From contig NZ_VIKR01000002.1 in the NCBI RefSeq assembly GCF_007004765.1, forward strand, positions 620,001 to 684,000: 64,000 nt of DNA. The letters run 5' to 3'. A program made the position numbers and the translations under genes. This document shows positions 52,107 to 61,155 of the stretch, piece by piece. Positions within the stretch are counted from its first letter, which is position 1; each line of letters begins with the position of its first letter. Origin of the DNA: Aliikangiella marina. Its GTDB lineage: Bacteria > Pseudomonadota > Gammaproteobacteria > Enterobacterales > Kangiellaceae. The notes beneath the pieces are model-generated. The model searched no databases. It worked only from the letters and a program-made list of their open reading frames with translations, and had not been told where the DNA came from.

Positions 52107-52183
52107 GTACAGCGTTATTTTTTTACAAAAATTACTAATGAGTTTAATCCCTTGTTATTTTATTTTTGTAATTGTTGCGCTTG

Positions 52184-53092
52184 CTAGAAGCTAAATTGTT
52201 TACCAATGAATAAAGTCAAAATATGATCTTTATCGACGATTGGACTATCCGCTATTTCAGAGTCGAGTTTTTGATACTCAAAGACAAAACGCCATGTACT
52301 GGTATGGACGTTTTGTTGTTGCCAACTCAATCGAATAAAAGGGTTTAGACTTGCACCTGCTTGGTAATAACCCCGATCATCGACGACTTCATCTTGATCA
52401 ACACCATAGTAATAATCGGTCATTGATTTATCTTTCCATGTCAGCCCGAAAGTGGCATTGAGACCGCTATTGGCAAAAGGGTAGGCATAAGCTAAGCGAA
52501 TTTCGCTGCCAGAATGAACATCACTGATGTCCTTTAAAACGTTAAATTGCAATTGACCATCATTTAGCGGAGTGCTGTATTCAATGCCGCCGAGAATACT
52601 AAACTCTCTTTTTTTCAGTTCTGAGCTGAGTATTTCTGTGAATGCAGCGCCTTCACTCCCGCCCGCGATCGAGTCACCAGGATTGGGAGTCGTAAAACTT
52701 GGGCTTGAAGATAAATCGACGAGAATATTGCTGATATCCCACTGTTCGAACAAAACCCGATCAAAGCTGGGCGTAATGAGTAGGTTAAGCATTGAGCTTT
52801 CAGTGTCGATAAGCGTGTATCCCACATCCAGATTATCGACGAAGAAACTGTCACCATAGTAGCTAATTGAGGGTAGCAGGATAAGTGGAATGTCATCACC
52901 GTCTAGAAGCGGGTTTGAGCGATAACCGAGACCGACTGATAATCCGATAGACCATTCGCCTACCTCTCGACAAGTGTCTTGCGCTGGATCACATTCGGTA
53001 TTAGCGTTGACCGCGCCGCATAAAGTGAAACTAACCAGTAATACCATAAACTGGGTTGAGTAACGACTCAAGCGTCGGTAAAAAGCGTTCAA
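52184..53092 (-). CDS. MipA/OmpV family outer-membrane protein
   Basis: A 302-residue outer-membrane beta-barrel protein with signal peptide (cleaved near NANTECDP) and many alternating-pattern strands ending in aromatic F (GKQFSF at the terminus). MipA/OmpV proteins are linked to peptidoglycan synthesis complexes and to envelope permeability. It is the first gene of the MipA-DUF3019-RR-HK cluster on the minus strand. Confidence 0.85.
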   Translation of the reverse strand: MNAFYRRLSRYSTQFMVLLVSFTLCGAVNANTECDPAQDTCREVGEWSIGLSVGLGYRSNPLLDGDDIPLILLPSISYYGDSFFVDNLDVGYTLIDTESSMLNLLITPSFDRVLFEQWDISNILVDLSSSPSFTTPNPGDSIAGGSEGAAFTEILSSELKKREFSILGGIEYSTPLNDGQLQFNVLKDISDVHSGSEIRLAYAYPFANSGLNATFGLTWKDKSMTDYYYGVDQDEVVDDRGYYQAGASLNPFIRLSWQQQNVHTSTWRFVFEYQKLDSEIADSPIVDKDHILTLFIGKQFSF

Positions 53093-53323
53093 AAATGAGT
53101 TACCTTAATTTGTTTAACGAGGATATTTCAGTCACATCATGGTGCCTTTATACCCAAGCTAAGTCTTTGAGTAAATAGTGATTAATTGTTAAAAACTGTA
53201 ACTCTGACCTTTTTACAGATTTTCACAAAATTAATCAAATCTTGCACAGCAATTCGCAGTGGCTGGCTTTAGTCTGATTGACATCAAACACGATAAACTG
53301 AAAACCAATTTGAGGATACAATA

Positions 53324-55327
53324 ATGGTGAACCGAAAAAATTTTCGAAGTAATCGACAAAGTATTAAATCGATGCTTGCTGCCGTGGGTATCGCGACCTT
53401 AATCAGTGCTTGTGGCGGAGATGATGAAAAGCTCAACATCGATTACAGCGAACTTAAGCTCGCGAAAATTAAGGATCAGCCGCTAGCAATTACCTCGCAA
53501 GGGAACTTTGAACGCTATTTAAAAAATGGCATACGGTTACGCTTAGGGTCCTCTATTTATGAACCCGATATGCTCGCCTCACCCGCTGATGGAGGCGCAG
53601 TTGAAACGCAATTTTCCACCACGAATGTTCATGAGATTGGTGTTGATGAAGATGATCGGCTGAAATATAACGGTGAACATCTATTCCTGATGGAAGATGG
53701 CTATTTTCCACTTTCGAGTCCGGAGTTGAGTCAACGAATACGAATTATGGCGACTAATCCAGAAACAGCTGACGCATCAGAAGTCGCAATGATTGAAAAC
53801 TCTGGTGACAATCTCCCATTTTCTGGGATGTACTTACATGAATTAGCTGACTCAGATTATTTGGTATCTATCTCGGCCAGTCGTTTTTATGCCTGGAATA
53901 GCTTTTTTATCGACTCCTACTGGAGTTGGGGAAGTGGCAAAACACAAATTCAAATACATGATGTCACCACGCCTGAAAATCCCGCGCTTGACTGGCAAAT
54001 AGAAATTGAAGGAAGTTTGGAAGGAAGCCGCAGAATTGGTAATAAGCTTTACTTGATTACTCGCTACGTGCCGAATATTGAAGCGCTCAACAATAATGCG
54101 CAAACGGATGATGAGAAACGCCAAAATGAGCTTCTAATCCGCAACACGCCGATTTCGGATTTGTTACCTCATTATCAGATTAACAATGGGGGAATCAGGA
54201 GTTTGGTCGGTCCGCAGGATTGTTTCGTCACTCAGGAAATCGATCAAAACGAAGGCTATGCTGATGTGATAACGCTCACGAGCATCGACTTAGACAGCCG
54301 AGGTATCGAATCAAGTGTCTGCCTAAACGCCAATGTTAGCGGAATCTATAGCTCTACTGAGTCATTGTATATTGGTTCAAGTGGTCCGGTAGATTGGCTT
54401 GGCGGAAGCGATGGAACCTCTATTCATAAATTTTCACTCACCGAACAAGGGGTCAATTACCGTGGCTCAGGCTGGACAGAGGGGTTTATGGGCTGGAGTG
54501 ATCCGGCTTTTAGAATGAATGAGCATCAAGGCTATCTTCGAATGGTCACCACTTTTTGGGAAAATGGAGAAAGGAAGCATCGGCTTTCAGTATTCGAAGA
54601 GACTACTAATAATCAACTAGCGGTGGTTGCTATGCTACCCAATAGCGATAACCCAGCGCCAATCGGGAAGCCCGGCGAAGATATCTTTGCCGTGCGTTTT
54701 GTTGAAGATAAAGCTTACATCATTACTTTCCTACGAATTGACCCGCTTTATCAAATTGATTTGAGCGACCCATTGAACCCTGTTATTGCTAGTGAACTAG
54801 AGATGCCTGGTTTTGCTCGCTATTTACATCCATTGGCGGATGGTTGGTTGCTTGGGATTGGGCAAGATGTTGAAAATGACATTCCGCGTGGGGTGAAATT
54901 GGAGCTCTATGACTTAAGAGACCCCAATAACCCACAAGTTAAAGATACAATAAAAGTGGGCGACATAGGCTCCTGGACGGAAGCGCTCAACGACTTGAGA
55001 GCAATTAGCTTTTTACCGATTTCACAAGATGTGCGTCAACTCGCTTTGCCCATCGACCGATATGAAGCAGGGAGTGCAGCAGGAAACAGCGGCTGGATTC
55101 ACTCTGGATTATACACTTTTGAGATTTCTGGGTTTAATAGTGGCGAGTTATCTCTCAGCCATAGTGGCACCATGATTACTGAATCCCGAGACGAGAACAC
55201 CACCTATCCACGCCATTGGCAGCGAGGGCGGAGCACTCTGACACCGGATTCGATTTACTTTTACCGCGGTAACCAGCTTTGGTCTGCACGACAAAATGAC
55301 ATCGAAAACGTAATAGGGCCTCATTAA
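53324..55327 (+). CDS. Beta-propeller domain lipoprotein
   Basis: A 667-residue lipoprotein (lipobox SAC near residue 30) with the 'beta propeller domain' family fold seen from the start of its mature part: EIGVDEDDRLKYNGEHLFLM, several blade-like repeats with DLSDPLNPVIASELEMPG, and LYDLRDPNNPQVKD. Family members are large exported proteins of unknown function in marine bacteria and archaea. It stands alone, well separated from neighbours; the upstream ATG is preceded by GAGGA. Confidence 0.85.
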   Translation: MVNRKNFRSNRQSIKSMLAAVGIATLISACGGDDEKLNIDYSELKLAKIKDQPLAITSQGNFERYLKNGIRLRLGSSIYEPDMLASPADGGAVETQFSTTNVHEIGVDEDDRLKYNGEHLFLMEDGYFPLSSPELSQRIRIMATNPETADASEVAMIENSGDNLPFSGMYLHELADSDYLVSISASRFYAWNSFFIDSYWSWGSGKTQIQIHDVTTPENPALDWQIEIEGSLEGSRRIGNKLYLITRYVPNIEALNNNAQTDDEKRQNELLIRNTPISDLLPHYQINNGGIRSLVGPQDCFVTQEIDQNEGYADVITLTSIDLDSRGIESSVCLNANVSGIYSSTESLYIGSSGPVDWLGGSDGTSIHKFSLTEQGVNYRGSGWTEGFMGWSDPAFRMNEHQGYLRMVTTFWENGERKHRLSVFEETTNNQLAVVAMLPNSDNPAPIGKPGEDIFAVRFVEDKAYIITFLRIDPLYQIDLSDPLNPVIASELEMPGFARYLHPLADGWLLGIGQDVENDIPRGVKLELYDLRDPNNPQVKDTIKVGDIGSWTEALNDLRAISFLPISQDVRQLALPIDRYEAGSAAGNSGWIHSGLYTFEISGFNSGELSLSHSGTMITESRDENTTYPRHWQRGRSTLTPDSIYFYRGNQLWSARQNDIENVIGPH

Positions 55328-55404
55328 TTTGAGGCGCTTGCCGTGTTGATTAAACACGCGATTTTTGTGACCAGTAGCACATTAATTATGATTTTGTGAG
55401 ATAT

Positions 55405-55476
55405 ATGGGCAAAATTCAATCTATTTTTGCTGCGCTCGTGCGACTAGTAGTTACTTTCTTGGTAGAAAAGAATTAA
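55405..55476 (+). CDS. Possible 23-residue membrane peptide
   Basis: An ATG at 55405 opens MGKIQSIFAALVRLVVTFLVEKN, which has a basic start and a hydrophobic centre like a small membrane peptide. GAG lies 5 bases before. No homologue is known to me, and a peptide this short can arise by chance. Confidence 0.2.
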   Translation: MGKIQSIFAALVRLVVTFLVEKN

Positions 55477-55574
55477 AATTCGCCGCTGTTCGATTTACCC
55501 ACACAATAATTTGCCGAGCGCGATGAAATAATAACCAAATCGAACGTTTATTTTGTTAATTTCGGGTTTAAGAT

Positions 55575-55958
55575 ATGAAAAATTTATTTGTAGTGACGCT
55601 CCTTTCAACTTGTAGTCTGTTATCAGCATGCTCAAGTTTGTCTATTTATGATTCAAATCTGCAACAAGATCATTCAACTTTTCTGGCAACTCTAAATAGT
55701 TATCAGATTGATAATGGATTTATCACTATAGAAACAACGGGCTATGGATGTACATTCTTTAATAGTTTTGAAGTGCAGGTGGCTGATAACATTGAGAACG
55801 GCCTAAAAGTCGTTCAAGTTAACCCTGACAAGTGCGGAATGAAGCCTCGTCCAGTATCGCTTCAATACTCTTTTAAGCATCTCGGTCTAGATTTGGACAA
55901 AAAGATAGCAGTAACAAACCCTATTGAATCGAGTAGTGATACCTTAGTGAAAAACTAA
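55575..55958 (+). CDS. Small lipoprotein, unknown function (127 aa)
   Basis: A 127-residue lipoprotein with lipobox LSAC near residue 19 and a compact mature domain of about 105 residues with two further cysteines (TTGYGCTFF and NPDKCGMKPR) that could form a disulfide. I do not recognise the family. Monocistronic by position, between the propeller lipoprotein and the MshEN-type gene. Confidence 0.7.
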   Translation: MKNLFVVTLLSTCSLLSACSSLSIYDSNLQQDHSTFLATLNSYQIDNGFITIETTGYGCTFFNSFEVQVADNIENGLKVVQVNPDKCGMKPRPVSLQYSFKHLGLDLDKKIAVTNPIESSSDTLVKN

Positions 55959-56205
55959 GTAATAATTCGGTTTTTAGAAGATTTAGAGCGGCTGTTGTGG
56001 ATACAACGGCCGTTTCTCTTTCTGGGGTTAGCATCCGACTAACGCCTGTTAAATACTAATTTTTATAAATACCCTTAAGTTCTAGAACATTTTTAATGTC
56101 GATTTGGGTCTTTTCACACGCCAACGAATAATAGTGCTAATCTCGTTAAGAGAAATGGATTTCTGATATTTGAACAATGAGTTGTTTGGTGAGGTGAGTC
56201 TTTAC

Positions 56206-56919
56206 ATGTTGAGTCACTTAAAATCGGTCAAATCGTCAAGAATTGGTGTTATAGCCCTCGATAATGGTTGGATTAGCCAGTCGCAATTGGCGCGCGCTCT
56301 CGAGTACCAGCAGCAGAATCAAGCGAGACTCGGTGAAACGCTGGTAAATCTCGGTTATCTGAGTGATTTCCAATTAAAAAAAGCGCTCTGTCGGCAGCGA
56401 TGGATGCGCTCTTTTGTCGCTAGTGTCGTGATGTTGTCGACGCCAATTTGTCCAGTGCTTGCTTCAGAGCAGGAGGAAGAAATTGACTTTGCTGCTGAAT
56501 TTTCGTCTAAGCTTTCTGATATCGAGTCACCGCAGAACATCGATGGTGCACCCTTTGAGGAGTTAACTTTCGATGAACAAGATGATTTTATTTATGCGAT
56601 CAGTCATGAGTTTTCACCGCGATCGGGAATAGAGCTTGGATTAGCGGAACAAAATATCAACTTTCGAGAACAAGGGATCGTCCCGAAGATTTCAATCTAC
56701 ACATCGTCAAAATCAAGTTATCATCAAAATCGCTTTAGCCAAAATAAGCGGAGTGATCGGTATAAAAATACCATACCCGCAGTCTACCGCTTAACGTTAA
56801 AAGGATTTTCAATTTACGAAAGTGATGCGTATGTCAGTAAGTATTGGGGATTTGATAAAGACAAAGACTCTCCCTATAAAAAATACGAAGTAATGTTTTC
56901 TATCACCAAGGAGTTTTAG
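56206..56919 (+). CDS. MshEN-like domain membrane/exported protein
   Basis: A 237-residue protein. The first ~65 residues form an MshEN (T2SSE N-terminal) domain, recognised from RIGVIALDNGWISQSQLARAL and GETLVNLGYLSDFQLKKAL, a fold that in MshE binds cyclic di-GMP. One membrane segment near residues 67-85 follows, then an acidic periplasmic-looking half ending in a beta-rich domain. ATG 56206 is used because GAGGTG lies about 9 bases before; a TTG further up is weaker. The fusion is unusual, since the MshEN domain is normally cytoplasmic and joined to an ATPase. Confidence 0.75.
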   Translation: MLSHLKSVKSSRIGVIALDNGWISQSQLARALEYQQQNQARLGETLVNLGYLSDFQLKKALCRQRWMRSFVASVVMLSTPICPVLASEQEEEIDFAAEFSSKLSDIESPQNIDGAPFEELTFDEQDDFIYAISHEFSPRSGIELGLAEQNINFREQGIVPKISIYTSSKSSYHQNRFSQNKRSDRYKNTIPAVYRLTLKGFSIYESDAYVSKYWGFDKDKDSPYKKYEVMFSITKEF

Positions 56920-57365
56920 TCTTTAACAATGCGTAGTTTGGCTTTGATGAATTCACTGTGAGGAACAAACAGTAAATCGGCAATTTTACGCAGAAAATGC
57001 TCTTCATGACTGTCGATTTTGCCATCAGAGTAAGCAATGTTCCAAAGTTGCTCAATCATTGCAACTTTTTCAGTTCGCCCAAAGTTTTGATTAATTAGCG
57101 AAGTGAATTGATAATAGTCAACTGCGTCACTCAGCTCTTCTTCGGCAAGCGACGTTAACTCGCTAATCTCATCATCGCTAATCCCATATTGCTGGTTAAG
57201 TATAGTGTTTAGTTTTGCTCGCTCACTCTCATCGAATTGATTATCTATTCGGCCCATTTCAATGAGAATTGCGGCGATTGCCAAATTTAGTGCATGTTGA
57301 GGATCGACTGTTTCTTCTTCTACTAAGATGAATCTTTCGAAAAAAACAGAAATTTTCTTGAGCAT
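56916..57365 (-). CDS. TerB-family protein
   Basis: A 149-residue helical protein of the TerB/TerB-like fold, recognised from the AAILIEMGRIDNQFDESERAKL and LWNIAYSDGKIDSHEEHFLRKIADLL segments, both with acidic metal-binding patterns. TerB proteins act with TerD/TerC in tellurite resistance and phage or colicin responses, but stand-alone copies are widespread and of unknown function. It overlaps the MshEN-type gene by 4 bp, convergently. Confidence 0.88.
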   Translation of the reverse strand: MLKKISVFFERFILVEEETVDPQHALNLAIAAILIEMGRIDNQFDESERAKLNTILNQQYGISDDEISELTSLAEEELSDAVDYYQFTSLINQNFGRTEKVAMIEQLWNIAYSDGKIDSHEEHFLRKIADLLFVPHSEFIKAKLRIVKD

Positions 57366-57471
57366 AATTCTAAGCTAAAACCTTGATAATTAACCCGTTA
57401 ATCAAGGTTAGCATAACATCCCATACGACATAAATTAAGCGGCTAGATTTAAAGTAACAAAAAATGCTCAA

Positions 57472-59148
57472 CTAAGATTTAGATTTTGTTTCCCGGTTTA
57501 ATTTAAGCAAACTGTCTTGTGCAAATTCCAAAATTTGTTTGTTTGGTTTTGCAGTAAATTTGAGCGTTTCCAAATAAAACTCAATACTACTAACAATGTC
57601 GGCAAATAAATTAATCGCTTTCTCGCTCGTGGAGTGGGGGTTTTTAGTCAGATGATACTCGAGGAATACTCGACAGCCTTCCATGACTTGTGTCGCATCG
57701 TCTGAATCTAAAAGTTTGATTGATTCTAAAATTTTATCAACTTGTTCTTTAACGTTTTTCAGAATCGTTTGTTTTCGATTTTGTTTGGTAAATGATAAGA
57801 ATTCTTTTATTAACAATTGAACGTCTTTGTAGGCTTGTTCACAGACTGCGAGCTTTTCTGGAGAAAGCGTTGAGCGTCTGATCGCGGCTTTACTCGAATA
57901 TTTGGCTAGCTCTGACTCATTGACAACCTTGCTGATACTCTCGAGAACGGTCTTAAGAATATTAATATCCTTATCTTCCATGACCATTCCTTCTTCGATC
58001 GCTTTGGTCAGCAAGTCGATGGCGACCGATAGTCTTACTGTCTGATCGTCAACTTGTAATATTTTTAATAAGCTATTTAAGTTGGTCAACTGCTTCAATG
58101 TTTGCGGCAAATCCAGTGGCTCAAACTCGTTCTCTTGACTATTGTGGATAGCGTCTTGGAGCAGCATAATTTCTTCGAGAAGGGTTTCTGCTATGGAGCT
58201 GTAGTCCTTGTCGCTCGGTCCGCGCATCGCCTCTGACTCCTGTCTCAATAGCTTGTCAGTCAGCTCCGTTGGTTCGATTTCGAAATGTGCTAAAACCTGG
58301 CTGATTAGCTCGGAGTAAGCTCCACTGATGCTCGTAAGGTAGAGCATTTCTTTGGCGAGTAAACGAGTTTCTGCACGGTTATCATTGAGGACATGAGTTG
58401 GCTTATTTTCGACTTGGCGAATTTGTAAGTCGAGCCTCGCTAGCATCTTCAACCGAGTTTTGGTGACTTTAAGGGCGTTATGGACGTAGCCATCAAGCAT
58501 TGCTTGAGCGATCCACCACAAATTGGGAGAGTTGGGACGAGGACATTCCTCATCCAAGAGTTTCATCGCTCTTTGCATCATCTTTAAACCGCCAACCACA
58601 TTCGTTTGTCGTAGCACTTCAATAAAACCGATTTGATACATCTGGCGAAAATGGCGTGATTGCTCTGCACTCTCTTCAGTTGTTACCATCACTGGTCGCA
58701 AATTTGCTCTGGGTTTACGAGTTTCTCCTTTGAAGAAAGTCGATTCACTCAAGGTTGTCGCATTAATAGCACTGCGCATGTTGTTAATTGCAGGTAACAA
58801 TAGCTGAGGCATGTCATAAGGCTTTTGATTAACATGTTCAGTGTAACGCATCAGTCGGGCGAGGGCCGTGGTGACGATTTCGAGCAACTTCTGGCGAGTT
58901 TCTTTTTTCTTAATTGGCAGACTTTTGACGAGGGCGATAGCATCGGATACCAGTCGCTGAGCGCCCTGCATTTCAAGTAGCGTGAATACACCTTTGAGTT
59001 TTTTTAGATGAACGATTGTCTTTTTCAAGGGCTGCTTGTCGTCACTATTTTTTGAATATTGCTCCAAGCCATTGATTGATAAATTAATCTCAGCAGAAAC
59101 ATCTTCCAGAATTAAATCGAGAGATTGTAATGAACTAACTTGTGACAT
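57472..59148 (-). CDS. FimL-like Hpt-domain protein
   Basis: A 558-residue helical protein. The N-terminal ~120 residues match the first Hpt-like domain of FimL and ChpA (LKKLKGVFTLLEMQGAQRLV), and the length agrees with FimL of Pseudomonas, which regulates type IV pili and cyclic AMP upstream of the Chp system. The histidine expected of a working Hpt is not evident. It is transcribed alone. Without Chp genes in the window the assignment stays tentative. Confidence 0.7.
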   Translation of the reverse strand: MSQVSSLQSLDLILEDVSAEINLSINGLEQYSKNSDDKQPLKKTIVHLKKLKGVFTLLEMQGAQRLVSDAIALVKSLPIKKKETRQKLLEIVTTALARLMRYTEHVNQKPYDMPQLLLPAINNMRSAINATTLSESTFFKGETRKPRANLRPVMVTTEESAEQSRHFRQMYQIGFIEVLRQTNVVGGLKMMQRAMKLLDEECPRPNSPNLWWIAQAMLDGYVHNALKVTKTRLKMLARLDLQIRQVENKPTHVLNDNRAETRLLAKEMLYLTSISGAYSELISQVLAHFEIEPTELTDKLLRQESEAMRGPSDKDYSSIAETLLEEIMLLQDAIHNSQENEFEPLDLPQTLKQLTNLNSLLKILQVDDQTVRLSVAIDLLTKAIEEGMVMEDKDINILKTVLESISKVVNESELAKYSSKAAIRRSTLSPEKLAVCEQAYKDVQLLIKEFLSFTKQNRKQTILKNVKEQVDKILESIKLLDSDDATQVMEGCRVFLEYHLTKNPHSTSEKAINLFADIVSSIEFYLETLKFTAKPNKQILEFAQDSLLKLNRETKSKS

Positions 59149-59635
59149 GCATTGTTCCCTTGATTGTTGCGGTTCAGCCGCTTTTTCGCCCTTAATTCAT
59201 AGGACCAGCTAAAGCGTTCAGTCCTTGATTTCTTATTATCCCAACATTTTAGTCAATCGCTATGAAAGTGTCTGGTTCTAAGTCTCAGAATTGCAACTGA
59301 GTATCAAATTGGTGTTCAGGCCCTTTAAAAGTTGATGTTGTTCGGATAAGCTAAAATAGCATTACGGTAATATAAGTCATTGTTTTATTTGTTATATTGC
59401 TGCACCAATTATGCCTATTCGATTATAATTCTGGGGTTGAAAACCATTGGGTCGTTACCATTATTTTATCGGGTAATATTACCAATTTGCTTGGCCGGCG
59501 TATCAATATCGCCGCCAGAAACAGTTACAGTGTAGACCAATCAACTATTTTTACAAAAAGTCACTTGGACAAACCGGTCTATTTTTTAACCATTAGTTTT
59601 AATTTAAAGGTTCATCATTACTAAAAGGTCATATC
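59149..59635. other. Divergent intergenic region fimL-like / DUF502
   Basis: About 487 AT-rich bases. It contains the palindrome GGTAATATTACC (listed) and GC-rich short inverted segments around 59493-59516. Short reading frames are present but none has a ribosome-binding site or recognisable product. Confidence 0.45.
59473..59484. promoter_or_regulatory. 12-bp perfect palindrome GGTAATATTACC (copy 2)
   Basis: Identical to 11498-11509 and again between two divergent genes. A near-copy (one mismatch) lies at 27997-28008 and a two-mismatch copy at 17263-17274. Confidence 0.4.
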
Positions 59636-60244
59636 ATGCAACAGCTAAATTTGTTCATCAGGAAAGCACTAATCGGTGGCGTTTTAATCATTTTACCGAT
59701 AGCGATTATTGGCTTAGTATTTCAATGGGCCTTTTACTTTGTGACAGACTTAATTCAGCCTTTAACGGATTATACTCAAGCTCAGTATGGCTTACCTGAA
59801 CTGGTGGCCGATGGAATCGTCATTTTAATCATTTTGGCGGTCTGCTTCGTTGTCGGCACTGTTGTATCAACAGGTATTGGCAAGTGGTTGCACAGTCATT
59901 TCGACAAATACCTAGTGAGATTGGCACCAGGCTATCGCATAGTTAAAGAAATTGTCAGCCAAGTATTTGGAGATGCCAAAGATTCACCGTTTGCCAAAGG
60001 TGAAGTGGTCAGAGTGCAATTATTTGGCGAACATTGCGAAACGACAGTGACCGCCTTAGTGACAGCTAAGCATGAGGACGGTACTGTGACAATATTTATG
60101 CCAACCGGTCCTAATCCAACATCGGGGAATATTTATCACTTACCCGAGAAATTGGTTACTTACTATCCAGAGGCAACGGTCGAGAGAATGATGAAATCGA
60201 TTATTGCCTGCGGTGCGGGAAGCGACACCTTATTCACTCGATAA
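59636..60244 (+). CDS. DUF502 membrane protein
   Basis: A 202-residue membrane protein of the DUF502 family: two N-terminal helices (about 12-38 and 58-80; LIGGVLIILPIAIIGLVFQWAF and GIVILIILAVCFVVGTVVSTGIG), then a soluble domain with IVKEIVSQVFGD and the MPTGPNPTSGNIY motif. Found widely in bacteria and plants; function unknown, possibly linked to transport or envelope integrity. Confidence 0.9.
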   Translation: MQQLNLFIRKALIGGVLIILPIAIIGLVFQWAFYFVTDLIQPLTDYTQAQYGLPELVADGIVILIILAVCFVVGTVVSTGIGKWLHSHFDKYLVRLAPGYRIVKEIVSQVFGDAKDSPFAKGEVVRVQLFGEHCETTVTALVTAKHEDGTVTIFMPTGPNPTSGNIYHLPEKLVTYYPEATVERMMKSIIACGAGSDTLFTR

Positions 60245-60407
60245 TATTCCCTCAACGCCATTCATCTAATTATATTATCTCGATGCGGTTATCGCTGTTA
60301 CTGCTGATGCTATGGGGGCGATTGTTTCACTAAAAATTGACAGGTGATAGCTCAGGGAAGTAGTGTGTTGAAAATTTATCTAATGTTTTTAAAGGTCATT
60401 AAAAGTA

Positions 60408-61103
60408 ATGCAGTTTACAATCAATCCAAACCTTAACCTTGACGAAGCTAACCAAGAGTATGTCAAAGACAACCGTATCAACTTAGTTAATTTCCTCGAC
60501 GTTGAGCAGGCGAATGAATTATCGGAATACATGCAAAAGCGAGTGAGCTACGATCAAGCCTATTTTGTTGATAACCAGTATCACCAAACAGCTTACGAAA
60601 AACTTAAGCAGTTGAATATGGAACAGCGGCGAGAGCTAATGACCAAGGTTTATCAACAGGCGCGCGACGGGGTAGGATTTTGGTATGGACGTCAGCGAAT
60701 TCGCTATGACTCTGGAGATATATCCGATCAATTCTTTGAGTGGCTTAATGACGATTCAACACTCCAAGCGATTCGAATGCTCTCGGGTATATCGACAATT
60801 AAGTCGGCAACGGCTCAATTAACCCGTTATCTGCCGGGTGATTTTTTAACTCGCCACAATGATGTCGTCGAAAAAGAAAAACGCAGAATCGCTTTTGCTT
60901 ATTATTTGTCACCCCAATGGCACCCGGACTGGGGTGGTTTACTGCAATTTTATAAGCTCAATGGTATGCCAAGGGACTCTTGGGCACCGTTTTTTAACTC
61001 GATTAGTTTGTTTGATGTGAACCACGTTCATGCGGTCACTTCTGTCGCTACTTTTGCGCCAACTAGCCGATATGCGATTAGCGGCTGGTTTCTTGATGAA
61101 TAA
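60408..61103 (+). CDS. 2-oxoglutarate/Fe(II) oxygenase
   Basis: A 231-residue dioxygenase of the 2OG-Fe(II) fold. The iron-binding HxD is in TRHNDV, the distal histidine in NHVHAVTSV and the 2-oxoglutarate arginine in TSRYAISGW. The family hydroxylates protein or small-molecule targets; some homologues act on proline of ribosomal proteins or on halogenated compounds. Cytoplasmic. No neighbours give the substrate. Confidence 0.9.
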   Translation: MQFTINPNLNLDEANQEYVKDNRINLVNFLDVEQANELSEYMQKRVSYDQAYFVDNQYHQTAYEKLKQLNMEQRRELMTKVYQQARDGVGFWYGRQRIRYDSGDISDQFFEWLNDDSTLQAIRMLSGISTIKSATAQLTRYLPGDFLTRHNDVVEKEKRRIAFAYYLSPQWHPDWGGLLQFYKLNGMPRDSWAPFFNSISLFDVNHVHAVTSVATFAPTSRYAISGWFLDE

Positions 61104-61155
61104 GAAAGCGGTTTGGCGGAAAGGTTAGGGAGTGAACAGGATTCCTAAACACTTA

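Noticed and set aside
59397-59624. 75-residue frame in the gap before the DUF502 gene
   Set aside because: No ribosome-binding site, no recognisable domain, non-ATG start likely, and it covers the palindrome at 59473-59484.
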